A stretch of 43,319 nucleotides of DNA, from assembly GCF_002860405.1 (NCBI RefSeq), contig NZ_NMWV01000021.1, positions 1 to 43,319 of the forward strand. Reading direction: 5' to 3'. Both the position numbers and the translations under genes were made by a program. Position 1 is the first letter of the stretch, and every line of letters begins with the position of its first letter. A model generated the notes under the pieces. It saw only the letters and a list, made by a program, of their open reading frames with translations. It was not told the DNA's origin and searched no databases. This document shows positions 24,629 to 32,790 of this stretch, in pieces. This DNA is from Bifidobacterium imperatoris (GTDB lineage: Bacteria; Actinomycetota; Actinomycetes; Actinomycetales; Bifidobacteriaceae).

Positions 24629-25846
24629 ATGTCATCCACAACGAAGAAGGATGTCAACAGCCTTTCGGTGATCCTGCCGATGCTGTCCATATCGCTGTTC
24701 CTCACCAGCTACAGCGTCGTCAACGGCGTTATCCCACAGTTGGGGCGTGCGCTTAACGTCGATAACACCGCCGCGGAGTTGCTCTCCACCACACCATCAT
24801 TGACTGCACTGGCCACGCTGCTCATCAGCCCGGCGCTAGCGCGATTCTTCGGCCTGAAGAAGGTTATCGGTGCCGGTCTGTTCCTTGTGGGCATCACTGC
24901 ATTCGTGCCGATGTTCGCCACGAACTTCGCCGTTGTGATGGCTGCACGTGTGCTCTTCGGTATGGGTCTCGGCTTGTACAATTCGCTGGCCATCACCCTT
25001 ATTCAGATGCTGTATTCCGGCAATCGCCGCGCTACTCTGCTGGGTATCCGTGGCGCCACCGAAAACCTTGGCCAAGCCATCATGACCGCACTGGTATCTG
25101 TGTTCGTGCTCATCGCCGGCTGGCAGGGTGCCTTCATCGTCTACCTGTTCGCATTCCCGGTGCTCATCTGGTTCTGGTTCCAGGTTCCGGACGTCCACCT
25201 CGATAAGTCCGGCTCCTCCGACATGGAAGCCGAAGAGAACGTCAACATCTACCCTGAGCAGACCAGCCCCATCCTTGGCGCATTCTGCGTGTGCGCCGCG
25301 CTGTATATGGTGTTCTTCAACGCTATCAATGTGCGTTTCGCTGAAATCGCTCAGAAGATTCTGAACGATCCTCACCATGATTCATCCGTAATCATCTCCG
25401 TAGGCATCCTGTTTGCCGTGGTTGCCGGCTTTGTGTATGGCTTCCTGGAAAAGAAGTTCGGCGATAACACCTATTACATCGGCATGGGTGTCTACTTCCT
25501 CGGCAGCTTGCTCGTCTCTCTTGCCGGCAGCAGCTACGTTGTGCTGGTCATCGGCTTCTTCCTGTTCAACTTCCCTGGCCCGATTCTGGGACCGTTCCTG
25601 TGCAACCGCATCCCGAAGTACGCAAAGAAGAGCTCTCAGGCATTCTGGTCCACCATGATCATCCTGTCCTTCCACGTGGGTGTGTTTGTTTCCCCGCTGG
25701 CTATGAGGGCAGTCACCATGATTACCGGTTCCACTGATCCTGCCGCTCCATTCCCGTGGTTCACTGCAGGCTTTGCCATCATGATTGCTGTGGTTTTGGC
25801 TTGGCAGCTTACTCATAAGAAGAACGCTCAGCCAGCTTTGGCCTGA
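24629..25846 (+). CDS. MFS transporter, probably for galactosides or galactose
   Basis: A 405-residue protein with about twelve membrane segments, the MFS layout FLTSYSVVNGVIPQLGRAL in helix 1, a central loop (DKSGSSDMEAEEN, about 196-210) and ARVLFGMGLGLYNSLA in helix 4. Start at 24629 follows AAAAAGGAAACCT; an ATG at 24599 is in frame but precedes it. Sequence alone does not give the substrate. Its promoter carries the same operator as the alpha-galactosidase gene, so uptake or export of alpha-galactosides or their products is the best inference. A terminator follows at 25905. Confidence 0.82.
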   Translation: MSSTTKKDVNSLSVILPMLSISLFLTSYSVVNGVIPQLGRALNVDNTAAELLSTTPSLTALATLLISPALARFFGLKKVIGAGLFLVGITAFVPMFATNFAVVMAARVLFGMGLGLYNSLAITLIQMLYSGNRRATLLGIRGATENLGQAIMTALVSVFVLIAGWQGAFIVYLFAFPVLIWFWFQVPDVHLDKSGSSDMEAEENVNIYPEQTSPILGAFCVCAALYMVFFNAINVRFAEIAQKILNDPHHDSSVIISVGILFAVVAGFVYGFLEKKFGDNTYYIGMGVYFLGSLLVSLAGSSYVVLVIGFFLFNFPGPILGPFLCNRIPKYAKKSSQAFWSTMIILSFHVGVFVSPLAMRAVTMITGSTDPAAPFPWFTAGFAIMIAVVLAWQLTHKKNAQPALA

Positions 25847-25903
25847 TAGTTCTGAACTGTTCTGAACGCAACCGTGTAATTCAAGAATCTCTAGCCTGAT
25901 TCC

Positions 25904-25927
25904 AAGCGCCTCGTTATGGGGCGCTTT
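25904..25927 (+). terminator. Intrinsic terminator of the MFS gene
   Basis: AGCGCC (25905-25910) pairs with GGCGCT (25920-25925) and is followed by a run of six T. It abuts the operator at 25931 that precedes the LacI gene. Confidence 0.85.
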
Positions 25928-25930
25928 TTT

Positions 25931-25942
25931 GTACCGGTATAC
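25931..25942 (+). promoter_or_regulatory. LacI-type operator upstream of the first lacI gene
   Basis: GTACCGGTATAC is a variant of the ATACCGGTAT operator seen at 24483 and 29353. It lies 108 bases before the regulator start, suggesting autoregulation. Confidence 0.6.
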
Positions 25943-26049
25943 ATCGAACGGTTTGCGTACAATGAAGCGCACAGAATATAAGCCAGGCGGTTAACCCGTG
26001 CGGTATGCCGGTGTATGACTTTGGAACCCCAAGTCAGGGAGGTATGTGC

Positions 26050-27084
26050 ATGCCTAGAACGAAGCGCGGTACCGCGCCTTCCATTCGTGACGTGGCTGCG
26101 GTGGCCAATGTCTCAGTGCCCACGATGTCGCGGTATTTGAAGGATCCTAGTCGGGTTAGCGAGAAAAAGCGTGTAGCTATCGCGGCCGCCATCGAAAAGC
26201 TGAACTACCGGCCGAATCCTATCGCCCGCGCTCTCGCCCTCGATATGAGCGAATCAATTGCGGTGATGTCTGCCGATACCAGGCTGTATGGCCGCACGCA
26301 AACCTTCTATGGCATTGAGCGTAAAGCTCAGGAAATCGGCTATCCGACTACTATCTATGTGCTTGATTCGCGCGGTGGTGATTGGATGTTAGGCAGCGTG
26401 CGATCCTGCCTGGATCGCAGCCCGGCCGGTGTGATTCTTATTGATTATGATCGCTTAACCGATAGTGTGGTTTCCCATATTCCAACCACAACTCCGTTGG
26501 TGATTATCGGTGGCCCTCGGCATGAGGATCGGGCCCAGATTCATTTGGGCGAGTATGACAGCGCTTACACGATGACCAAGCATTTGCTGGCTTTAGGGCA
26601 TGCAACTGTGCATTATGTGGCAGTGCCGTCTGATGTTGATGCGCGCGAGGATGGCTGGCGCATGGCGCTCAGCGATGCGCATGTGCCAGCTCCTGCGCCG
26701 ATTGCTACCACGTGGGATGCGGAAAAGGCCATTGCTATCGGGCAGCAACTTGGCAATGACGACAGTGTCACTGCTATTTTCGCCGGCAATGATGAGATTG
26801 CAATGGGTGTGATGCGAGGTTTGGCAATCGCTGGCAAGCGGGTGCCTGAGGATGTGATTGTGGCCGGATTCGATGATCACACGCTTTCCCGGGTGTGGAA
26901 TCCGCCGCTGACTACGATTCGGCAGCACTTTGATGAGGCTGGCGAGCACGCGGTCACTATGCTCAAACAGCAAATTGATGATGTGGTCAACAATCGTCCA
27001 CGCGGCGAGGCGTGGACGATGTTCGATACGATTGCCGGCGAATTAGTGGAACGCGAGTCCACCGGCGAACTCGTGCGCGGCTGA
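26050..27084 (+). CDS. LacI-family regulator of the alpha-galactoside module
   Basis: A 344-residue repressor. The N-terminal helix-turn-helix is SIRDVAAVANVSVPTMSRYLKDPSRVS (about 11-37), with the hinge region KLNYRPNPIARALA. The periplasmic-binding-like sugar domain follows, with VIVAGFDDHTLSRVWNPPLTTIRQ near its end. Start at 26050 is seven bases after AGGGAGG; two upstream ATGs are too close to or before that site. It lies between the MFS gene and the convergent GH36 gene (one base apart at the stops). The palindrome ATACCGGTAT at all three promoters is its likely site. Confidence 0.88.
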   Translation: MPRTKRGTAPSIRDVAAVANVSVPTMSRYLKDPSRVSEKKRVAIAAAIEKLNYRPNPIARALALDMSESIAVMSADTRLYGRTQTFYGIERKAQEIGYPTTIYVLDSRGGDWMLGSVRSCLDRSPAGVILIDYDRLTDSVVSHIPTTTPLVIIGGPRHEDRAQIHLGEYDSAYTMTKHLLALGHATVHYVAVPSDVDAREDGWRMALSDAHVPAPAPIATTWDAEKAIAIGQQLGNDDSVTAIFAGNDEIAMGVMRGLAIAGKRVPEDVIVAGFDDHTLSRVWNPPLTTIRQHFDEAGEHAVTMLKQQIDDVVNNRPRGEAWTMFDTIAGELVERESTGELVRG

Positions 27085-27085
27085 G

Positions 27086-29302
27086 CTACTGACGCGTCAC
27101 TTCAATGAGCACGGCATGTTCAGGCGCGAGCTGCGGCGGGCGAATACCCCACTGAGTGAGCGTCGCACCATCTACCGTCGTACCCTCGTCCGTCCACCAG
27201 CTCAATGGTGTGCGGCAATTCGGGCTGAACTCCTGCTCGTAGCGGGTGATGCCGCCAAGTGGGCGAATACGGTAACGTGCCGTATCGTCCAAGCCGGGCA
27301 GCCGAACCAAACCATACGGGTAATCCTGGGATGATGAGACTGCGGCGAATCGGAAAACCGCGCGCGAACGATCCGGCGCAATAAGTCCATCGACGCGAAT
27401 GGCCGGATCGGGAACATCGGCATGCACCATAACGCCTTGAGGAATATCCTGCCGACGCTGCTTATACAAATCCACCCAACTCTTGAGCTGCTGCAAATCA
27501 GCATCATTGAGCTTCATAATGTTCCATTCGATGCCGAGATGGCCGAAGAACGCCATCGACGCACGCATAGTAAGCGACGTAGCGCGGCGGGTCGCATGAT
27601 TCGGAGACTCGGAAATATGCTCGCCGATCATCTCCGGCGGAACCAACAATGATGTGCCACGCTGAATGTCGGCGCGCTCCACGGGATCGGTGCAATCAGA
27701 AGCCCAGACGCGGCTGCAACGTGCCAAAACGCCGGCGTCAATACGGCCGCCGCCAGACGAGCAGGATTCGATTTCCAATCCAGGATGGCGTTCGCGCAGA
27801 TGATCGACAATCGCATAAAACGCTTCGGTCTGCTTATGCACGGCAGGATGACCGGATGCAGGAGAGATGGGCTCGGTGAGGAAGCGGTTGTGATCCCATT
27901 TGATGTAATCGATATGGTATTCACCCACCAAAGTGTCGATGGCATGCTCCACATAGGCAGCGGCTGCAGGATTCGTCAGATCAATAACCTGCTGTGCGCG
28001 CGATGCCATCGGCAGACGCTCATTGTTCGGAGCGAGCATCCAATCAGGGTGAGCGCGCGCCACATCAGAATCAGGGCTGATCATCTCCGGCTCAAACCAC
28101 AAGCCGAATTCCATGCCCAAATCGTGCACATGATGGGCTACGGTTCCAAGACCTTCCGGCCACAGCGTGGAATCGACCTGCCAATCACCAAGTGCCTTGG
28201 TATCGTCGCGGCGGCCTTTGAACCAACCATCATCAATAACGAATCGCTCCACGCCAATCTCAGCGGCGCGATCAGCCAAGGCAATGACCTTGCCTTCACT
28301 TTGCGCAAAGTACATGGCTTCCCACGTGTTGAGCATCACCGGGCGAGGCTTTGCAAGTTCTGGATGCAGCGCGCGCAAGTACGCGTGGAATTTCGACGAA
28401 ACCTCGTTCAGGCCATCACCGACGCCAACAAGTAGACGTGGCGCATGATACGTGGCGCTTGGTGTCAATTCGATTTCGCCCATGTACGGCAGTTCGCCGC
28501 CGCCGATAACACCATGCGTATAGGGTGTGCGCTCAATGAACGTGGTGGAATTGCCGCTGAATGCCACGTGAGCGGAGATAACCAGCCCATGTTCGAAGCC
28601 GAAGCCGCGCTCGCCAGCGGTGAGCAGGGTAGTGGCGTTGAAATTCGGGCGACCCATGCGCGATTCCTTAGCGAACACGCCTTCAGTAAGGGGCTGACGT
28701 TGCAGCGCACGTTCGCGAAGATGGTGACCGGTGCAGGATTCGACTTCCGATACCTGAGGCGGCAGCGGTACAACCGGTGCCAGGCGTTGAACGGTCAATG
28801 GTGATTCGCCGGTGTTGGTCAGATCGGTGTCTACGCGAATAAGTCCTTCTGCGCCGATGGCAACAGTCATATGCAGAGCGAGCTTAGCGGTATTGTCTGC
28901 CGCCTCGATGGTAATGGAACTTTCAGTGGTGGTGACGTGGGACACGTTCAACTCAGGGAACAGTTCCACGCCATTGCGTGCCACTTGGATGGCAGGTGTT
29001 CCGGTCCAGCCTTCAGCCTGCGTGGGTAGCAAGGAAGGCATTTCACCGATTTGAAGACCTGCGTCAAGCGTCTGTGGGAACTGTGGGTCCGGTTGTATGG
29101 CAGTGGGCTCGTTTGCCGCTGCCGGAGCTGGTGCATGGGCAAGCGTTGATGTGGCCGCGCCGCGCGTGATGGCAACGATACGCGGGAATCTGCTTTCGCT
29201 AAGCCCGATGGTCACATGGGTCAGCTTGCTGGTTGGTGGGATAGTGGTGGTGCCATCAGGAGCCTGCGTCGGCTGGTTGATGGCGATGGTGGTCATCTGC
29301 AT
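27086..29302 (-). CDS. aga: Alpha-galactosidase, glycoside hydrolase family 36
   Basis: Releases galactose from raffinose, melibiose and similar alpha-galactosides in the cytoplasm; no signal peptide. The protein has about 738 residues, usual for bacterial GH36. The beta-sandwich N-terminal half is followed by the catalytic barrel with DDGWFKGRRDD, FGLWFEPEM, the nucleophile Asp470 in YIKWDHNR, SCSSGGGR, and the acid/base Asp536 in SDCTD. The 66-residue spacing fits the family. Start at 29302 is preferred over 29308, because GAGG sits about seven bases upstream of it. The promoter (29339-29367) carries the LacI operator in its spacer. Convergent with its probable regulator. Confidence 0.93.
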   Translation of the reverse strand: MQMTTIAINQPTQAPDGTTTIPPTSKLTHVTIGLSESRFPRIVAITRGAATSTLAHAPAPAAANEPTAIQPDPQFPQTLDAGLQIGEMPSLLPTQAEGWTGTPAIQVARNGVELFPELNVSHVTTTESSITIEAADNTAKLALHMTVAIGAEGLIRVDTDLTNTGESPLTVQRLAPVVPLPPQVSEVESCTGHHLRERALQRQPLTEGVFAKESRMGRPNFNATTLLTAGERGFGFEHGLVISAHVAFSGNSTTFIERTPYTHGVIGGGELPYMGEIELTPSATYHAPRLLVGVGDGLNEVSSKFHAYLRALHPELAKPRPVMLNTWEAMYFAQSEGKVIALADRAAEIGVERFVIDDGWFKGRRDDTKALGDWQVDSTLWPEGLGTVAHHVHDLGMEFGLWFEPEMISPDSDVARAHPDWMLAPNNERLPMASRAQQVIDLTNPAAAAYVEHAIDTLVGEYHIDYIKWDHNRFLTEPISPASGHPAVHKQTEAFYAIVDHLRERHPGLEIESCSSGGGRIDAGVLARCSRVWASDCTDPVERADIQRGTSLLVPPEMIGEHISESPNHATRRATSLTMRASMAFFGHLGIEWNIMKLNDADLQQLKSWVDLYKQRRQDIPQGVMVHADVPDPAIRVDGLIAPDRSRAVFRFAAVSSSQDYPYGLVRLPGLDDTARYRIRPLGGITRYEQEFSPNCRTPLSWWTDEGTTVDGATLTQWGIRPPQLAPEHAVLIEVTRQ

Positions 29303-29338
29303 GTGCATACCTCGTTGTTATGGGTGATAACGAAGAAT

Positions 29339-29367
29339 ATCATATAAGATTTATACCGGTATAACAA
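29339..29367 (-). promoter_or_regulatory. Promoter with LacI-type operator for the alpha-galactosidase gene
   Basis: Read on the minus strand: TTGTTA (29362-29367), a 17-base spacer, TATGAT (29339-29344). The perfect 14-base palindrome TTATACCGGTATAA (29351-29364) lies in the spacer and overlaps the -35 box, the same architecture as at 24475. Confidence 0.78.
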
Positions 29368-29408
29368 TTTAAAAACGCAGTAAATCTGCCTATAAATAGA
29401 TAAATAAT

Positions 29409-29418
29409 GATACCGATA
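29409..29418. promoter_or_regulatory. Second, upstream LacI-type operator
   Basis: ATACCGATAT differs by one base from the operator at 29353 and lies 56 bases from it. A pair of sites at this spacing could support repression by looping. Confidence 0.5.
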
Positions 29419-29473
29419 TAATTTTGTGAGCATATGACGCTCCGCCGCGGGAGTCTGCAGCGGAATATGCGAA

Positions 29474-29505
29474 AGCCCGGATCAAATTCGATTCTGGTCC
29501 GGGCT
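29474..29505 (-). terminator. Hairpin after the second lacI gene
   Basis: AGCCCGGA (29474-29481) pairs with TCCGGGCT (29498-29505). On the minus strand, in the direction of the regulator gene ending at 29531, it is followed by TTCGC. Only a short T-run, so efficiency is uncertain. Confidence 0.65.
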
Positions 29506-29530
29506 CTTGGGAGATATGCTGTACTGTACT

Positions 29531-30553
29531 TCAGTCCAACGGCAGCGTGGATTCGCGCTGAATCAGGCGGCAGGGCACATAATCCACACCATGATGCGGA
29601 TTGCCGTCGATGGCATCCATCAAATACCGTGCTGCTCGGCGACCGATGGCCTCAGTTTCATTATCAATCGAAGTCAGCGACGGGCGAGAACCGGAAGTCA
29701 ACACCGACCAATTATCGTGACCGATAACGGCAACATCATCCGGAATGGCCAAACCCTGCTGCTTGAGCACATCAATGCAGCCGCGAGCGAGCTGATCGCT
29801 CTGACATACCACGGCATCGAATTTCACGCCTTGATCAAGCAGAAGGCGAGTGGCCGCGCGGCCCCAGCCTTCTTCCCACTTGCCATAACGAACCGGGCCA
29901 GCCGGCTGAATGCCGAGCTCGGCCAGCGCTTCGAGCGCACCTTTGGTGCGATCGGTGGCTGCCGTATAGGTTTCATCGCCGCCAATAATGGCGATATGCC
30001 GACGCCCGCAGGAAATCAGATGATTGACTGCCATGCGGCCGGCGTCCACATTGTCGCAGGTGACTGAGCAGTCATCAGTATTGGTAGAAGGGCCGTATAC
30101 ATACACCAACGGCACACCCCAGTCCTGGCCAAGTGAGGGGCGAGGGTTGGTTTCACGCTGCACAATCAGCAGACCATCGACTTTCAGCGACAGCAGCTTT
30201 TCCACATGTTGGCGTTCGAGTGCAACATCGCCGCGTGCGTTGGCCAGCAGTACGGAAGTGGATTGTGCGCGCAGCTCATTTTCTGCGCCGATAAGAATAG
30301 GGGTGGAGAAACGGCCTTGGAGGTCGGAGGTGACCAAGCCGATTAATCCGGAAGTGCCGCGGGCGAGAGATTGCGCCAATTTGTTGGGGGAGTAGTTCAA
30401 TTGACGGGCGGCATCGAGTACGCGCTGTTTGGTGTCGTCGCTGATGCGTGGCTTGTTGTGCAGCGCCTTGGATGCGGTGGCCAGAGACACTCCGGCCAGC
30501 GCGGCTACATCTTCGAGTCGTGCCGAACGTCCGGTCGGGGTCTGGGACATCAT
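29531..30553 (-). CDS. LacI-family regulator of the arabinooligosaccharide module
   Basis: A 340-residue repressor with helix-turn-helix ARLEDVAALAGVSLATASKALHNKPRIS (about 11-38) and hinge ARQLNYSPNKLAQSLARG. The sugar-binding domain includes GLVTSDLQGRFSTPI, VIGHDNWSVLTSGSRPSLTSIDN and ends LIQRESTLPLD. Start at 30553 follows AAAAGGA by eight bases; the frame is open to 30652, but the extra residues lack a binding site. It is divergent from the solute-binding protein gene. CG-centred TGCGAAA-type palindromes at the promoters of that gene (30950) and of hypBA2 (36861) are its likely operators. Confidence 0.88.
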   Translation of the reverse strand: MMSQTPTGRSARLEDVAALAGVSLATASKALHNKPRISDDTKQRVLDAARQLNYSPNKLAQSLARGTSGLIGLVTSDLQGRFSTPILIGAENELRAQSTSVLLANARGDVALERQHVEKLLSLKVDGLLIVQRETNPRPSLGQDWGVPLVYVYGPSTNTDDCSVTCDNVDAGRMAVNHLISCGRRHIAIIGGDETYTAATDRTKGALEALAELGIQPAGPVRYGKWEEGWGRAATRLLLDQGVKFDAVVCQSDQLARGCIDVLKQQGLAIPDDVAVIGHDNWSVLTSGSRPSLTSIDNETEAIGRRAARYLMDAIDGNPHHGVDYVPCRLIQRESTLPLD

Positions 30554-30723
30554 GCCTCGATTCCTTTTATTCATATATGTTGTAGTTCTAGTATGCGCGT
30601 TTGCGCTTGCCGCCACGCTCTGTTTTCGTCGGGTGCCTGGAGGGCGTATCACCGAGAAACCAATGCGCGGCGAAGTTGCCAGTAGAGTACGTCGCTGTGC
30701 TGCATCGTATTGTAGCGCGAAAG

Positions 30724-30740
30724 TGCGAAAAATTTTCGCA
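30724..30740. promoter_or_regulatory. TGCGAAAA palindrome near the second lacI gene
   Basis: TGCGAAAA-A-TTTTCGCA is an exact 8-base inverted repeat about 170 bases upstream of the regulator start. It has the same half site as the operators at 30950 and 36861 but an odd spacing, so it may be an accessory or fortuitous site. The remaining 563-base region holds several single GCGAAAG half sites (30933-30957) and the promoter at 30963. Confidence 0.45.
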
Positions 30741-30949
30741 AGGTGTGTTTCACTGGGTATGTTTTATAACAAAGCGATAACAGAAATGTTCATTTTTGCA
30801 GAAAGTGCATGAAAGCGTTTGGTTTGTGTTTGTTTTTGTTCGATTAATACGACACGCCGTGAAAACGCTGAAAATAAGCCAATAATTTAGTGGGTGATGT
30901 GCTGAGGATGGTGGCTTGAACCGGTTTGATATGCGAAAGAAAGCGAAAG

Positions 30950-30991
30950 TGCGAAAGCGGTTTTGCAAAATAAGTCCCGTTCGTTTATATT
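30950..30991 (+). promoter_or_regulatory. Promoter and operator of the arabinooligosaccharide ABC operon
   Basis: TTGCAA (30963-30968), a 17-base spacer and TATATT (30986-30991) form the promoter. The operator TGCGAAAGCGGTTTTGCA (30950-30967), CG-centred and LacI-like, overlaps the -35 box. Downstream leader DNA to 31116 contains two mutually exclusive small stems: GGCGGA/TCCGCC at 31056-31070 and GAGGCGG/CCGCCTC at 31054-31078. Confidence 0.65.
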
Positions 30992-31116
30992 GAGAAAAGG
31001 CTTTCGCAGAGTTTCGTTCTACCGAAGAAGAAGGATGGAACCTCGAAGGACCGGAGGCGGAAACTCCGCCACCGCCTCTCAGAGATGAGCGGAACATTTT
31101 AGAGAAAGAAGCGAAT

Positions 31117-32436
31117 ATGTCCTTCAACAAGGTCACTCGTGCACTCGCAGGCATCGCTGCCGCTGCAATGCTGATCCCGCTGGCCGCCTGCGGCGGTTCC
31201 GGCAATGGTGGTTCTGCTACCGCCGAAGGCATCCCGGCCAAGGGTACCGATGATGGCACCGAAATCACCCTGTGGACCCGTTCCCCGCTGGAGCGTCAGG
31301 CCAAGGCTGCTGTTGAGGCTTACAACAAGAGCCACAAGAACCAGGTCAAGCTGGAGATCATCCCGAACGATGATATGGAAGGCAAGGTCGGCGGCGCTTC
31401 CCAGACCGACTCCCTGCCGGATATTCTCGCCGGCGACGTTGTTCGTATTCCGTACTGGGCCTCTGAAGGCATCTTCACCGAAATCACCGATCAGATCAAC
31501 GGTCTCGACAACCTGAAGGACATTCAGCAGGGCCACATCAAGGCTGGCACCGTGGATGGTGCCGAGTACACCCTGCCATTCATCACCGATGTTTCCGTGT
31601 GGGTCTGGAACAAGGACCTCTACAAGGAAGCCGGCCTGGATCCTGAGCAGGGCCCGACCGACATCAAGACCTTCACCGAGCAGGCCAAGAAGGTCGCCGC
31701 TCTGAACAAGGACGGCGTTGCCGGCTCCTACCTCGCTGGTCAGTCCGGTGGCGCACTGGTCTTCGACCTCTTCCCGTCCGTGTAGGCTGATGGCGAATCC
31801 GTCATGAACGACGACGGCACCGAAGCCACCCTGAACAACGACTCCATGAAGGCCGTGCTCGACTCCTACAAGGAACTCGCCAACACCACCAACGGCCTCG
31901 GCGCAGGCTCCAAGGAAGAGACCGGTGCCACCTGGACCGCTCCGTTCGCCAACGGCAAGATTGGTGTGATGCCTTACCCGAACACCTCCCTCAACGACAT
32001 CTTCGATGCTGAGAAGGACGGCGGCTTCCAGGTCGGCGTGACCCCAATCGCTGGCACTTCTGGCAAGACCTCCACCTTCCTCGGTGGCGATGCAATGGGC
32101 ATCTCCAAGGACTCCAAGCATGTTGCTCAGGCCTGGAACTTCCTCTACTGGCTGATGCAGTCCGACACTCAGAAGGAAGTCTTCGCTGACAACGGCTACA
32201 CCGCTTCCAACATCCAGACCCTGAAGACCGCTTACAAGGATGCTGATCCTCGTATCCAGACCATCAACTCCACCATCATCGATGGCAACGGTCAGACCCC
32301 GAAGTCCGCAGCCTTCAACGAAGCCTTCAACGCCGCTGGTTCTCCGTGGCAGCTACTCGTCCAGAACGCTGTCTGGGGCGACGGCAACCTCAAGTCCGAC
32401 AACCAGGCTGTGACCGACGTCCTGTCTGCTCAGTGA
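31117..32436 (+). pseudogene. ABC sugar-binding lipoprotein gene, interrupted by an in-frame amber codon
   Basis: Extracellular solute-binding protein of the carbohydrate ABC type, expected to capture the arabinooligosaccharide released by HypBA2. It opens with a lipoprotein signal (AAAAMLIPLAAC, lipobox Cys25) and has the family features TLWTRSPLERQAKAAVEAYN, VWVWNKDLYKEAGLDP and AWNFLYWLMQS. At 31783-31785 a TAG stops the frame after 222 residues; the same frame continues (ADGESVMNDDG) to 32436 with family-like sequence. Removing the stop gives a normal protein of about 439 residues. TAG is one base from TGG, and Trp fits FPSV-W-ADG. The first part alone lacks the second lobe. A sequencing error is possible. 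Confidence 0.85.
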
Positions 32437-32483
32437 GCTTGAGATCAGCAATCAGCTGAACTAGCTACCAATAACTGAATATC

Positions 32484-32588
32484 GCTCCCCTCAATCGCTT
32501 ACGCGATAGTTCCTTTCAAAGGAACTGAGCATAACCATCTGGCTCCCCTCCTCGAGGGGAGCTGTCACCACAGGTGACTGAGGGGAGC
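32484..32588. repeat. 105-base miniature palindromic element with GCTCCCCTCA ends
   Basis: It begins GCTCCCCTCA and ends TGAGGGGAGC. Internally it has CGCTTACGCG and TTCCTTT/AAAGGAA stems, and the 48-base core at 32541-32588 (CTCCCCTC-CTC-GAGGGGAG, then GTCACCACAGGTGAC) that matches the minus strand of the element at 1938. It lies between the binding-protein gene and the first permease gene, so it interrupts the expected ABC operon and may lower permease expression relative to the binding protein. Confidence 0.75.
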
Positions 32589-32723
32589 ATTTCTATGTCC
32601 AAAACATACTCACAAAACACATCATTCGACTGTGTTCTGTTGCCAAGGCCGATTCCAGCTTCCTGTTGTACTCTCCTTCCTTTTCTCCTTCGTACAGGAA
32701 TCGACCTTGATAACGGATTGCAT

Positions 32724-32753
32724 TTCGATCCGAAATTCGATCAAAGTTCGATC
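32724..32753 (+). repeat. Three TTCGATC direct repeats before the permease genes
   Basis: TTCGATC occurs at 32724, 32736 and 32747, 11-12 bases apart, about one helical turn. They end 37 bases before the permease start and just ahead of its ribosome binding site. They could be regulator half sites or a leader feature. The rest of the 354-base gap holds the miniature element and otherwise nothing recognisable. Confidence 0.4.
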
Positions 32754-32790
32754 GTCTGATCACATCCATTTCCCCACAAAGGAGTGAAAC

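Noticed and set aside
31783..31785. Recoded stop (pyrrolysine) in the binding-protein gene
   Set aside because: No recoding machinery or downstream element is visible, and Trp to amber is a simpler explanation.
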